From Sipunculus nudus (lineage: Eukaryota; Annelida; Sipuncula; Golfingiida; Sipunculidae), in NCBI GenBank assembly GCA_026874595.1, contig CM049306.1, positions 95,781,642-95,845,641 of the forward strand: a stretch of 64,000 bases of DNA. Reading direction: 5' to 3'. Made by a program: the position numbers and the translations under genes. The notes under the pieces are model-generated. The model saw nothing but the letters and a program-made list of their open reading frames with translations. It was not told the DNA's origin and searched no databases. Numbering within the stretch: position 1 is the first letter of the stretch; each line of letters opens with the position of its first letter. Shown here in pieces: positions 1 through 12,760 of this stretch.

Positions 1-2639
1 TAATTAGGGCCACTCACCACCCACTGTTTGTCTAGGAAGTTGTATATGTTAAGTAAGGCCATTCACCACCCACTGTTTGTCTAGGAAGTTGTATATGCTT
101 AGTAAGGCCATTCACCACCCTGGCTTTGTCTAGGAAGTTGTATATGTTAAGTAAGGCCACTCACCACCTACTGTTTGTCTAGGAAGTTGTAAATGTTAAT
201 TAAGTAAGGCCACTCACCACCCACTGTTTGTCTAGGAAGTTGTATATGTTAAGTAAGGCCATTCACCACCCTGGCTTTGTCAAGGAAGTTGTAAATGTTA
301 ATTAAGGCCACGCACCACCCACTGTTTGTCTAGGAAGTTGTTAATGTTAATAAAGGCCACTCACCACCCACTGTTTGTCTAGGAAGTTGTATATGTTAAG
401 TAAGGCCATTCATCACCCTGGCTTTATCTAGGAAGTTGTTAATGTTAATAAAGGCCACTCACCACCCACTGTTTTTCCAGGAAATTGTATATGTTAAGTA
501 AGGCCACTCACCACTCGCTGTTTTTCTAGGAAGTTGTATATGTTAATTAAGGCCACTCACCACCCACTCTTTTTCTAGGAAGTTGTATATGTTAAGTAAG
601 GCCACTCACCACCCACTGTTGTCTAAGAAGTTGTATGTGCTAAGTAAGGCCATTCACCACCCTGGCTTTGTCAAGGAAGTTGTAAATGTTAAATAGGGCC
701 ACTCACCACCCACTGTTTTTCTAGGAAGTTGTATATGTTAAGTAAGGCCACTCACCACCCACTGTTGTCTAAGAAGTTGTATGTGCTAAGTAAGGCCATT
801 CACCACCCTGGCTTTGTCAAGGAAGTTGTAAATGTTAAATAGGGCCACTCACCACCCACTGTTTTTCTAGGAAGTTGTATATGTTAAGTAAGGCCACTCA
901 CCACCCACTCTTTGTCTAGGAAGTTGTATTTCTTAATTAGGGCCACTCACCACCCACTGTTTGTCTAGGAAGTTGTTTATGTTAAGTAAGGCCATTCACC
1001 ACCCTGGCTTTGTCAAGGAAGTTGTAAATGTTAATTAAGACCACTCACCACCTACTGTTTGTCTAGGAAGTTGTAAATCTTAATTAGGGCCACTCACCAC
1101 CCACTGTTTGTCTAGGAAGTTGTAAATGTTAAGTAAGGCCATTCACCACCCACTGTTTGTCTAGGAAGTTGTATACGTAAATAGGGCCACTCACCACCCA
1201 CTGTTTGTCTAGGAAGTTTTTTATGTTAAGAAAGGCCATTCACCACCCTGGCTTTGTCAAGGAACGTGTAAATGTTAATTAAGGCCACTCACCACCCACT
1301 GTTTGTCTAGGAAGTTGTAAATGTTAATTAGGGCCACTCACCACCCACTGTTTGTCTAGGAAGTTGTATATGTTAAGTAAGGCCATTCACCACCCACTGT
1401 TTGTCTAGGAAGTTGTATATGCTAAGTAAGGCCATTCACCACCCTGGCTTTGTCTAGGAAGTTGTATATGTTAAGTAAGGCCACTCACCACCTACTGTTT
1501 GTCTAGGAAGTTGTATATGTTAAGTAAGGCCACTCACCACCCACTGTTTGTCTAGGAAGTTGTATATGCTAAGTAAGGCCATTCACCACCCTGGCTTTGT
1601 CTAGGAAGTTGTAAATGTTAAGTAAGGCCACTCACCACCCACTGTTTGTCTAGGAAGTTGTATTTCTTAATTAGGGCCACTCACCAATCACTGTTTGTCT
1701 AGGAAGTTGTTTATGTTAAGTAAGGCCATTCACCACCCTGGCTTTGTCAAGGAAGTTGTAAATGTTAATTAAGACCACTCACCACCTACTGTTTGTCTAG
1801 GAAGTTGTAAATCTTAATTAGGGCCACTCACCACCCACTGTTTGTCTAGGAAGTTGTAAATGTTAAGTAAGGCCATTCACCACCCACTGTTTGTCTAGGA
1901 AGTTGTATACGTAAATAGGGCCACTCACCACCCACTGTTTGTCTAGGAAGTTTTTTATGTTAAGAAAGGCCATTCACCACCCTGGCTTTGTCAAGGAACA
2001 GTAAATGTTAATTAAGGCCACTCACCACCCACTGTTTGTCTAGGAAGTTGTAAATGTTAATTAGGGCCACTCACCACCCACTGTTTGTCTAGGAAGTTGT
2101 ATATGTTAAGTAAGGCCATTCACCACCCACTGTTTGTCTAGGAAGTTGTATATGCTAAGTAAGGCCATTCACCACCCTGGCTTTGTCTAGGAAGTTGTAT
2201 ATGTTAAGTAAGGCCACTCACCACCTACTGTTTGTCTAGGAAGTTGTATATGTTAAGTAAGGCCACTCACCACCCACTGTTTGTCTAGGAAGTTGTATAT
2301 GCTAAGTAAGGCCATTCACCACCCTGGCTTTGTCTAGGAAGTTGTAAATGTTAAGTAAGGCCACTCACCACCCACTGTTTGTCTAGGAAGTTGTATATGT
2401 TAAGTAAGGCCATTCATCATCCTGGCTTTGTCTAGGAAATTGTTAATGTTAATAAAGGCCACTCACCACCCACTGTTTGTCTAGGAAGTTGTATATGTTA
2501 AGTAAGGCCACTCACCACCCACTGTTTGTCTAGGAAGTTGTATATGTTAAGTAAGGCCATTCACCACCCTGGCTTTGTCAAGGAAGTTGTAAATGTTAAT
2601 TAAGGCCACTCACCACCCACTGTTTGTCTAGGAAGTTGT

Positions 2640-5570
2640 TAATGTTAATAAAGGCCACTCACCACCCACTGTTTGTCTAGGAAGTTGTATATGTTAAGTA
2701 AGGCCATTCATCACCCTGGCTTTGTCTAGGAAGTTGTTAATGTTAATAAAGGCCACTCACCACCCACTGTTTGTCTAGGAAGTTTTATATGTTAAGTAAG
2801 GCCACTCACCACCCACTGTTTGTCTAGGAAGTTGTATATGATAAGTAAGGCCATTCACCACCCACTGTTTGTCTAGGAAGTTGTATATGCAAAGTAAGGC
2901 CACTCACCACCCACTGTTTGTCTAGGAAGTTGTATATGTTAAGTAAGGCCACTCACCACCCACTGTTTGACTAGGAAGTTGTACATGCTAAGTAAGGCCA
3001 TTCACCACCCTGGCTTTGTCTAGGAAGTTATACATGTTAAGTAAGGCCACTCACCACCCACTGTTTGTCTAGGAAGTTGTATATGCTAAGTAAGGCCATT
3101 CACCACCCTGGCTTTGTCTAGGATGTTGTATATGTTAAGTAAGGCCACTCACCACCTACTGTTTGTCTAGGAAGTTGTATATGTTAAGTAAGGCCACTCA
3201 CCACCCACTGTTTGTCTAGGAAGTTGTATATGCTAAGTAAGGCCATTCACCACCCTGGCTTTGTCTAGGAAGTTATAAATGTTAAGTAAGGCCACTCACC
3301 ACCCACTGTTTGTCTAGGAAGTTGTATATGTTAAGTAAGGCCATTCATCATCCTGGCTTTGTCTAGGAAATTGTTAATGTTAATAAAGGCCACTCACCAC
3401 CCACTGTTTGTCTAGGAAGTTGTATATGTTAAGTAAGGGCACTCACCACCCACTGTTTGTCTAGGAAGCTGTATATGCTAAGTAAGGCCATTCACCACCC
3501 TGGCTTTGTCTAGGAAGTTGTATATGTTAAGTAAGGCCACTCACCACCCACTGTTTGTCTAGGAAGTTGTATATGCTAAGTAAGGCCATTCACCACCCTG
3601 GCTTTGTCTAGGAAGTTATAAATGTTAATTAAGGCCACTCACCACCCACTCTTTGTCTAGGAAGTTGTTAATGTTAATAAAGGCCACTCACCACCCACTG
3701 TTTGTCTAGGAAGTTGTATATGTTAAGTAAGGCCATTCATCACCCTGGCTTTGTCTAGGAAGTTGTTAATGTTAATTAAGGCCACTCACCACCCACTGTT
3801 TGTCTAGGAAGTTGTATATGTTAAGTAAGGCCACTCACCACCCACTGTTTGTCTAGGAAGTTGTATATGATAAGTAAGGCAATTCACCACCCACTGTTTG
3901 TCTAGGAAGTTGTATATGCAAAGTAAGGCCACTCACCACCCACTGTTTGTCTAGGAAGTTGTATATGTTAAGTAAGGCCACTCACCACCCACTGTTTGTC
4001 TAGGAAGTTGTATATGCTAAGTAAGGCCACTCACCACCCACTGTTTGTCTAGGAAGTTGTATATGCTAAGGAAGGCCATTCACCAACCTGGCTTTGTCTA
4101 GGAAGTTGTATATGTTAAGTAAGGCCACTCACCACCCACTGTTTGTCTAGGAAGTGGTTTATGTAAAGTAAGGCCACTCACCACCCACTGTTTGTCTAGG
4201 AAGTTGTATATGCTAAATAAGGCCACTCACCACCCACTGTTTGTCTAGGAAGTTGTATATGCTAAGTAAGGCCATTCACCACCCTGGCTTTGTCTAGGAA
4301 GTTGTATATGTTAAGTAAGGCCACTCACCACCCACTGTTTGTCTAGGAAGTTGTATATGTTAAGTAAGGCCATTCACCACCCACTGTTTGTCTAGGAAGT
4401 TGTATATGCTAAGTAAGGCCATTCACCACCCTGGCTTTGTCTAGGAAGTTGTATATGTTAAATAAGGCCACTCACCACCTACTGTTTGTCTAGGAAGTTG
4501 TATATGTTAAGTAAGGCCACTCACCACCCACTGTTTGTCTAGGAAGTTGTATATGCTAAGTAAGGCCATTCACCACCCTGGCTTTGTCTAGGAAGTTGTA
4601 AATGTTAAGTAAGGCCACTCACCACCCACTGTTTGTCTAGGAAGTTGTATATGTTAAGTAAGGCCATTCATCATCCTGGCTTTGTCTAGGAAATTGTTAA
4701 TGTTAATAAAGGCCACTCACCACCCACTGTTTGTCTAGGAAGTTGTATATGTTAAGTAAGGCCACTCACCACCCACTGTTTGTCTAGGAAGTTGTATATG
4801 CTAAGTAAGGCCATTCACCACCCTGGCTTTGTCTAGGAAGTTGTATATGTTAAGTAAGGCCACTCACCACCCACTGTTTGTCTAGGAAGTTGTATATGTT
4901 AAGTAAGGCCATTCACCACCCTGGCTTTGTCAAGGAAGTTGTAAATGTTAATTAAGGCCACTCACCACCCACTGTTTGTCTAGGAAGTTGTTAATGTTAA
5001 TAAAGGCCACTCAACACCCACTGTTTGTCTAGGAAGTTGTATATGTTAAGTAAGGCCATTCATCACCCTGGCTTTGTCTAGGAAGTTGTTAATGTTAATA
5101 AAGGCCACTCACCACCCACTGTTTGTCTAGGAAGTTGTATATGATAAGTAAGGCCATTCACCACCCACTGTTTGTCTAGGAAGTTGTATATGCAAAGTAA
5201 GGCCACTCACCACCCACTGTTTGTCTAGGAAGTTGTATATGTTAAGTAAGGCCACTCACCACCCACTGTTTGTCTAGGAAGTTGTATATGCTAAGTAAGG
5301 CCACTCACCACCCACTGTTTGTCTAGGAAGTTGTATATGCTAAAGAAGGCTATTCACCACCCTGGCTTTGTCTAGGAAGTTGTATATGTTAAGAAAGGCC
5401 ACTCACCACCCACTGTTTGTCTAGGAAGTGGTTTATGTAAAGTTAGGCCACTCACCACCCACTGTTTGTCTAGGAAGTAGTGTATGCTAAGTAAGGCCAC
5501 TCACCACCCACTGTTTGTCTAGGAAGTTGTATATGCTAAGTAAGGCCATTCACCACCCTGGCTTTGTCTA
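2640..5570. repeat. Segmental duplication inside the satellite, first copy (partner 8815-11745)
   Basis: Rare variants recur in the same order at a constant offset of 6175 bp. Examples are TATGATAAGTAAGG at about 2836 and 9011, CTAAGGAAGG with the odd CACCAACCTGG at 4066 and 10241, and the CATCATCCTGG variants near 3346 and 9526. 6175 bp is almost exactly 126 units of 49 bp. The copies differ by scattered substitutions only. Colinearity breaks near 5570/11745, where the partner carries two extra monomers. A related stretch resumes at 6230-6830 against 12406-13006 with nearly the same offset (6176). Confidence 0.85.
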
Positions 5571-6779
5571 GGAAGTTTTTTATGTTAAGAAAGGCCATTC
5601 ACCACCCTGGCTTTGTCAAGGAAGTTGTAAATGTTAATTAAGGCCACTCACCACCCACTGTTTGTCTAGGAAGTTGTAAATGTTAATTAAGGCCACTCAC
5701 CACCCACTGTTTGTCTAGGAAGTTGTAAATGTTAATTAGGGCCACTCACCACCCACTCTTTGTCTAGGAAGTTGTATTTCTTAATTAGGGCCACTCACCA
5801 CCCACTGTTTGTCTAGGAAGTTGTTTATGTTAAGTAAGGCCATTCACCACCCTGGCTTTGTCAAGGAAGTTGTAAATGTTAATTAAGACCACTCACCACC
5901 TACTGTTTGTCTAGGAAGTTGTAAATCTTAATTAGGGCCACTCACCACCCACTGTTTGTCTAGGAAGTTGTAAATGTTAAGTAAGGCCATTCACCACCCA
6001 CTGTTTGTCTAGGAAGTTGTATACGTAAATAGGGCCACTCACCACCCACTGTTTGTCTAGGAAGTTTTTTATGTTAAGAAAGGCCATTCACCACCCTGGC
6101 TTTGTCAAGGAACGTGTAAATGTTAATTAAGGCCACTCACCACCCACTGTTTGTCTAGGAAGTTGTTAATGTTAATTAGGGCCACTCACCACCCACTGTT
6201 TGTCTAGGAAGTTGTATATGTTAAGTAAGGCCACTCACCACCGACTGTTTGTATAGGAAGTTGTAAATGTTAATTAGGGCCACTCACCACCCACTGTTTG
6301 TCTAGGAAGTTTTTTATGTTAAGAAAGGCCATTCACCACCCTGGCTTTGTCAAGGAAGTTGTAAATGTTAATTAAGGCCACTCACCACCCACTGTTTGTC
6401 TAGGAAGTTGTAAATGTTAATTAGGGCCACTCACCACCCACTGTTTGTCTAGGAAGTTGTATATGTTAAGTAAGGCCATTCACCACCCACTGTTTGTCTA
6501 GGAAGTTGTATATGCTAAGTAAGGCCATTCACCACCCTGGCTTTGTCTAGGAAGTTGTATATGTTAAGTAAGGCCACTCACCACCTACTGTTTGTCTAGG
6601 AAGTTGTAAATGTTAATTAAGTAAGGCCACTCACCACCCACTGTTTGTCTAGGAAGTTGTATATGTTAAGTAAGGCCATTCACCACCCTGGCTTTGTCAA
6701 GGAAGTTGTAAATGTTAATTAAGGCCACTCACCACCCACTGTTTGTCTAGGAAGTTGTTAATGTTAATAAAGGCCACTC

Positions 6780-8800
6780 ACCACCCACTGTTTGTCTAGG
6801 AAGTTGTATATGTTAAGTAAGGCCATTCACCACCCTGGCTTTGTCAAGGAAGTTGTAAATGTTAATTAAGACCACTCACCACCTACTGTTTGTCTAGGAA
6901 GTTGTAAATCTTAATTAGGGCCACTCACCACCCACTGTTTGTCTAGGAAGTTGTAAATGTTAAGTAAGGCCATTCACCACCCACTGTTTGTCTAGGAAGT
7001 TGTATACGTAAATAGGGCCACTCACCACCCACTGTTTGTCTAGGAAGTTTTTTATGTTAAGAAAGGCCATTCACCACCCTGGCTTTGTCAAGGAACAGTA
7101 AATGTTAATTAAGGCCACTCACCACCCACTGTTTGTCTAGGAAGTTGTAAATGTTAATTAGGGCCACTCACCACCCACTGTTTGTCTAGGAAGTTGTATA
7201 TGTTAAGTAAGGCCATTCACCACCCACTGTTTGTCTAGGAAGTTGTATATGCTAAGTAAGGCCATTCACCACCCTGGCTTTGTCTAGGAAGTTGTATATG
7301 TTAAGTAAGGCCACTCACCACCTACTGTTTGTCTAGGAAGTTGTATATGTTAAGTAAGGCCACTCACCACCCACTGTTTGTCTAGGAAGTTGTATATGCT
7401 AAGTAAGGCCATTCACCACCCTGGCTTTGTCTAGGAAGTTGTAAATGTTAAGTAAGGCCACTCACCACCCACTGTTTGTCTAGGAAGTTGTATATGTTAA
7501 GTAAGGCCATTCATCATCCTGGCTTTGTCTAGGAAATTGTTAATGTTAATAAAGGCCACTCACCACCCACTGTTTGTCTAGGAAGTTGTATATGTTAAGT
7601 AAGGCCACTCACCACCCACTGTTTGTCTAGGAAGTTGTATATGCTAAGTAAGGCCATTCACCACCCTGGCTTTGTCTAGGAAGTTGTATATGTTAAGTAA
7701 GGCCACTCACCACCCACTGTTTGTCTAGGAAGTTGTATATGTTAAGTAAGGCCATTCACCACCCTGGCTTTGTCAAGGAAGTTGTAAATGTTAATTAAGG
7801 CCACTCACCACCCACTGTTTGTCTAGGAAGTTGTTAATGTTAATAAAGGCCACTCACCACCCACTGTTTGTCTAGGAAGTTGTATATGTTAAGTAAGGCC
7901 ATTCATCACCCTGGCTTTGTCTAGGAAGTTGTTAATGTTAATAAAGGCCACTCACCACCCACTGTTTGTCTAGGAAGTTTTATATGTTAAGTAAGGCCAC
8001 TCACCACCCACTGTTTGTCTAGGAAGTTGTATATGTTAAGTAAGGCCATTCACCACCCTGGCTTTGTCAAAGAAGTTGTAAATGTTAATTTAGGCCATTC
8101 ATCACCCTGGCTTTGTCTAGGAAATTGTATATGTTAATAAAGGCCACTCACCACCCACTGTTTTTCTAGGAAGTTGTATATGTTAAGTAAGGCCACTCAC
8201 CACCCACTGTTTTTCTAGGAAGTTGTATATGTTAATTAAGGCCACTCACCACCCACTGTTTTTCTAGGAAGTTGTATATGTTAAGTAAGGCCACTCACCA
8301 CCCACTGTTTGTCTAAGAAGTTGTATATGCTAAGTAAGGCCATTCACCACCCTGGCTTTGTCAAGGAAGTTGTAAATGTTAATTAGGGCCACTCACCACC
8401 CACTGTTTTTCTAGGAAGTTGTATATGTTAAGTAAGGCCATTCATCACCCTGGCTTTGTCTAGGAAGTTGTTAATGTTAATAAAGGCCACTCACCACCCA
8501 CTGTTTGTCTAGGAAGTTTTATATGTTAAGTAAGGCCACTCACCACCCACTGTTTGTCTAGGAAGTTGTATATGATAAGTAAGGCCATTCACCACCCACT
8601 GTTTGTCTAGGAAGTTGTATATGCAAAGTAAGGCCACTCACCACCCACTGTTTGTCTAGGAAGTTGTATATGTTAAGTAAGGCCACTCACCACCCACTGT
8701 TTGTCTAGGAAGTAGTATATGCTAAGTAAGGCCACTCACCACCCACTGTTTGTCTAGGAAGTTGTATATGTTAAGTAAGGCCACTCACCACCCACTGTTT
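6780..8800. repeat. Segmental duplication inside the satellite, first copy (partner about 14326-16346)
   Basis: Rare markers recur at a constant offset of 7546 bp, which is 154 units of 49 bp. They are the shortened AAGGAACAGTAAATG at 7091 and 14637, the AAGTTTTATATG variant at 7975 and 15521, the CAAAGAAGTTG variant at 8071 and 15617, and AGTAGTATATGC at 8711 and 16257. A third partial copy, 1730-2540, matches 6827-7637 at offset 5097 (about 104 units). The block therefore exists at least three times in part. Confidence 0.85.
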
Positions 8801-11800
8801 GTCTAGGAAGTTGTTAATGTTAATAAAGGCCACTCACCACCCACTGTTTGTCTAGGAAGTTGTATATGTTAAGTAAGGCCATTCATCACCCTGGCTTTGT
8901 CTAGGAAGTTGTTAATGTTAATAAAGGCCACTCACCACCCACTGTTTGTCTAGGAAGTTTTATATGTTAAGTAAGGCCACTCACCACCCACTGTTTGTCT
9001 AGGAAGTTGTATATGATAAGTAAGGCCATTCACCACCCACTGTTTGTCTAGGAAGTTGTATATGCAAAGTAAGGCCACTCACCACCCACTGTTTGTCTAG
9101 GAAGTTGTATATGTTAAGTAAGGCCACTCACCACCCACTGTTTGACTAGGAAGTTGTACATGCTAAGTAAGGCCATTCACCACCCTGGCTTTGTCTAGGA
9201 AGTTATAAATGTTAAGTAAGGCCACTCACCACCCACTGTTTGTCTAGGAAGTTGTATATGCTAAGTAAGGCCATTCACCACCCTGGCTTTGTCTAGGATG
9301 TTGTATATGTTAAGTAAGGCCACTCACCACCTACTGTTTGTCTAGGAAGTTGTATATGTTAAGTAAGGCCACTCACCACCCACTGTTTGTCTAGGAAGTT
9401 GTATATGCTAAGTAAGGCCATTCACCACCCTGGCTTTGTCTAGGAAGTTATAAATGTTAAGTAAGGCCACTCACCACCCACTGTTTGTCTAGGAAGTTGT
9501 ATATGTTAAGTAAGGCCATTCATCATCCTGGCTTTGTCTAGGAAATTGTTAATGTTAATAAAGGCCACTCACCACCCACTGTTTGTCTAGGAAGTTGTAT
9601 ATGTTAAGTAAGGGCACTCACCACCCACTGTTTGTCTAGGAAGCTGTATATGCTAAGTAAGGCCATTCACCACCCTGGCTTTGTCTAGGAAGTTGTATAT
9701 GTTAAGTAAGGCCACTCACCACCCACTGTTTGTCTAGGAAGTTGTATATGCTAAGTAAGGCCATTCACCACCCTGGCTTTGTCTAGGAAGTTATAAATGT
9801 TAATTAAGGCCACTCACCACCCACTCTTTGTCTAGGAAGTTGTTAATGTTAATAAAGGCCACTCACCACCCACTGTTTGTCTAGGAAGTTGTATATGTTA
9901 AGTAAGGCCATTCATCACCCTGGCTTTGTCTAGGAAGTTGTTAATGTTAATTAAGGCCACTCACCACCCACTGTTTGTCTAGGAAGTTGTATATGTTAAG
10001 TAAGGCCACTCACCACCCACTGTTTGTCTAGGAAGTTGTATATGATAAGTAAGGCAATTCACCACCCACTGTTTGTCTAGGAAGTTGTATATGCAAAGTA
10101 AGGCCACTCACCACCCACTGTTTGTCTAGGAAGTTGTATATGTTAAGTAAGGCCACTCACCACCCACTGTTTGTCTAGGAAGTTGTATATGCTAAGTAAG
10201 GCCACTCACCACCCACTGTTTGTCTAGGAAGTTGTATATGCTAAGGAAGGCCATTCACCAACCTGGCTTTGTCTAGGAAGTTGTATATGTTAAGTAAGGC
10301 CACTCACCACCCACTGTTTGTCTAGGAAGTGGTTTATGTAAAGTAAGGCCACTCACCACCCACTGTTTGTCTAGGAAGTTGTATATGCTAAATAAGGCCA
10401 CTCACCACCCACTGTTTGTCTAGGAAGTTGTATATGCTAAGTAAGGCCATTCACCACCCTGGCTTTGTCTAGGAAGTTGTATATGTTAAGTAAGGCCACT
10501 CACCACCCACTGTTTGTCTAGGAAGTTGTATATGTTAAGTAAGGCCATTCACCACCCACTGTTTGTCTAGGAAGTTGTATATGCTAAGTAAGGCCATTCA
10601 CCACCCTGGCTTTGTCTAGGAAGTTGTATATGTTAAATAAGGCCACTCACCACCTACTGTTTGTCTAGGAAGTTGTATATGTTAAGTAAGGCCACTCACC
10701 ACCCACTGTTTGTCGAGGAAGTTGTATATGCTAAGTAAGGCCATTCACCACCCTGGCTTTGTCTAGGAAGTTGTAAATGTTAAGTAAGGCCACTCACCAC
10801 CCACTGTTTGTCTAGGAAGTTGTATATGTTAAGTAAGGCCATTCATCATCCTGGCTTTGTCTAGGAAATTGTTAATGTTAATAAAGGCCACTCACCACCC
10901 ACTGTTTGTCTAGGAAGTTGTATATGTTAAGTAAGGCCACTCACCACCCACTGTTTGTCTAGGAAGTTGTATATGCTAAGTAAGGCCATTCACCACCCTG
11001 GCTTTGTCTAGGAAGTTGTATATGTTAAGTAAGGCCACTCACCACCCACTGTTTGTCTAGGAAGTTGTATATGTTAAGTAAGGCCATTCACCACCCTGGC
11101 TTTGTCAAGGAAGTTGTAAATGTTAATTAAGGCCACTCACCACCCACTGTTTGTCTAGGAAGTTGTTAATGTTAATAAAGGCCACTCAACACCCACTGTT
11201 TGTCTAGGAAGTTGTATATGTTAAGTAAGGCCATTCATCACCCTGGCTTTGTCTAGGAAGTTGTTAATGTTAATAAAGGCCACTCACCACCCACTGTTTG
11301 TCTAGGAAGTTGTATATGATAAGTAAGGCCATTCACCACCCACTGTTTGTCTAGGAAGTTGTATATGCAAAGTAAGGCCACTCACCACCCACTGTTTGTC
11401 TAGGAAGTTGTATATGTTAAGTAAGGCCACTCACCACCCACTGTTTGTCTAGGAAGTTGTATATGCTAAGTAAGGCCACTCACCACCCACTGTTTGTCTA
11501 GGAAGTTGTATATGCTAAAGAAGGCTATTCACCACCCTGGCTTTGTCTAGGAAGTTGTATATGTTAAGAAAGGCCACTCACCACCCACTGTTTGTCTAGG
11601 AAGTGGTTTATGTAAAGTTAGGCCACTCACCACCCACTGTTTGTCTAGGAAGTAGTGTATGCTAAGTAAGGCCACTCACCACCCACTGTTTGTCTAGGAA
11701 GTTGTATATGCTAAGTAAGGCCATTCACCACCCTGGCTTTGTCTAGGAAGTTGTATATGTTAAGTAAGGCCACTCACCACCCACTGTTTGTCTAGGAAGT

Positions 11801-12073
11801 TGTATATGTTAAGTAATGCCATTCACCACCCACTGTTTGTCTAGGAAGTTTTTTATGTTAAGAAAGGCCATTCACCACCCTGGCTTTGTCAAGGAAGTTG
11901 TAAATGTTAATTAAGGCCACTCACCACCCACTGTTTGTCTAGGAAGTTGTAAATGTTAATTAGGGCCACTCACCACCCACTGTTTGTCTAGGAAGTTGTA
12001 TATGTTAAGTAAGGCCATTCACCACCCTGGCTTTGTCTCTGAAGTTGTATATGTTAAGTAAGGCCACTCACCA

Positions 12074-12760
12074 CCGACTGTTTGTATAGGAAGTTGTAAA
12101 TGTTAATTAGGGCCACTCACCACCCACTGTTTGTCTAGGAAGTTTTTTATGTTAAGAAAGGCCATTCACCACCCTGGCTTTGTCAAGGAAGTTGTAAATG
12201 TTAATTAAGGCCACTCACCACCCACTGTTTGTCTAGGAAGTTGTAAATGTTAATTAGGGCCACTCACCACCCACTGTTTGTCTAGGAAGTTGTATATGTT
12301 AAGTAAGGCCATTCACCACCCACTGTTTGTCTAGGAAGTTGTATATGCTAAGTAAGGCCATTCACCACCCTGGCTTTGTCTAGGAAGTTGTATATGTTAA
12401 GTAAGGCCACTCACCACCGACTGTTTGTATAGGAAGTTGTAAATGTTAATTAGGGCCACTCACCACCCACTGTTTGTCTAGGAAGTTTTTTATGTTAAGA
12501 AAGGCCATTCACCACCCTGGCTTTGTCAAGGAAGTTGTAAATGTTAATTAAGGCCACTCACCACCCACTGTTTGTCTAGGAAGTTGTAAATGTTAATTAG
12601 GGCCACTCACCACCCACTGTTTGTCTAGGAAGTTGTATATGTTAAGTAAGGCCATTCACCACCCACTGTTTGTCTAGGAAGTTGTATATGCTAAGTAAGG
12701 CCATTCACCACCCTGGCTTTGTCTAGGAAGTTGTATATGTTAAGTAAGGCCACTCACCAC
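12074..12760. repeat. Local 7-monomer (343-bp) duplication within the satellite
   Basis: The rare variant CCGACTGTTTGTATAGG occurs at 12074 and again at 12417, 343 bp or exactly seven monomers apart. Both are followed by the same series (TTTTTTATGTTAAGAAAGG, then a CAAGG class-B unit, then AATTAGGG units). The single counterpart lies at 6241. This looks like a younger, smaller duplication than the 6-7 kb ones. Confidence 0.75.
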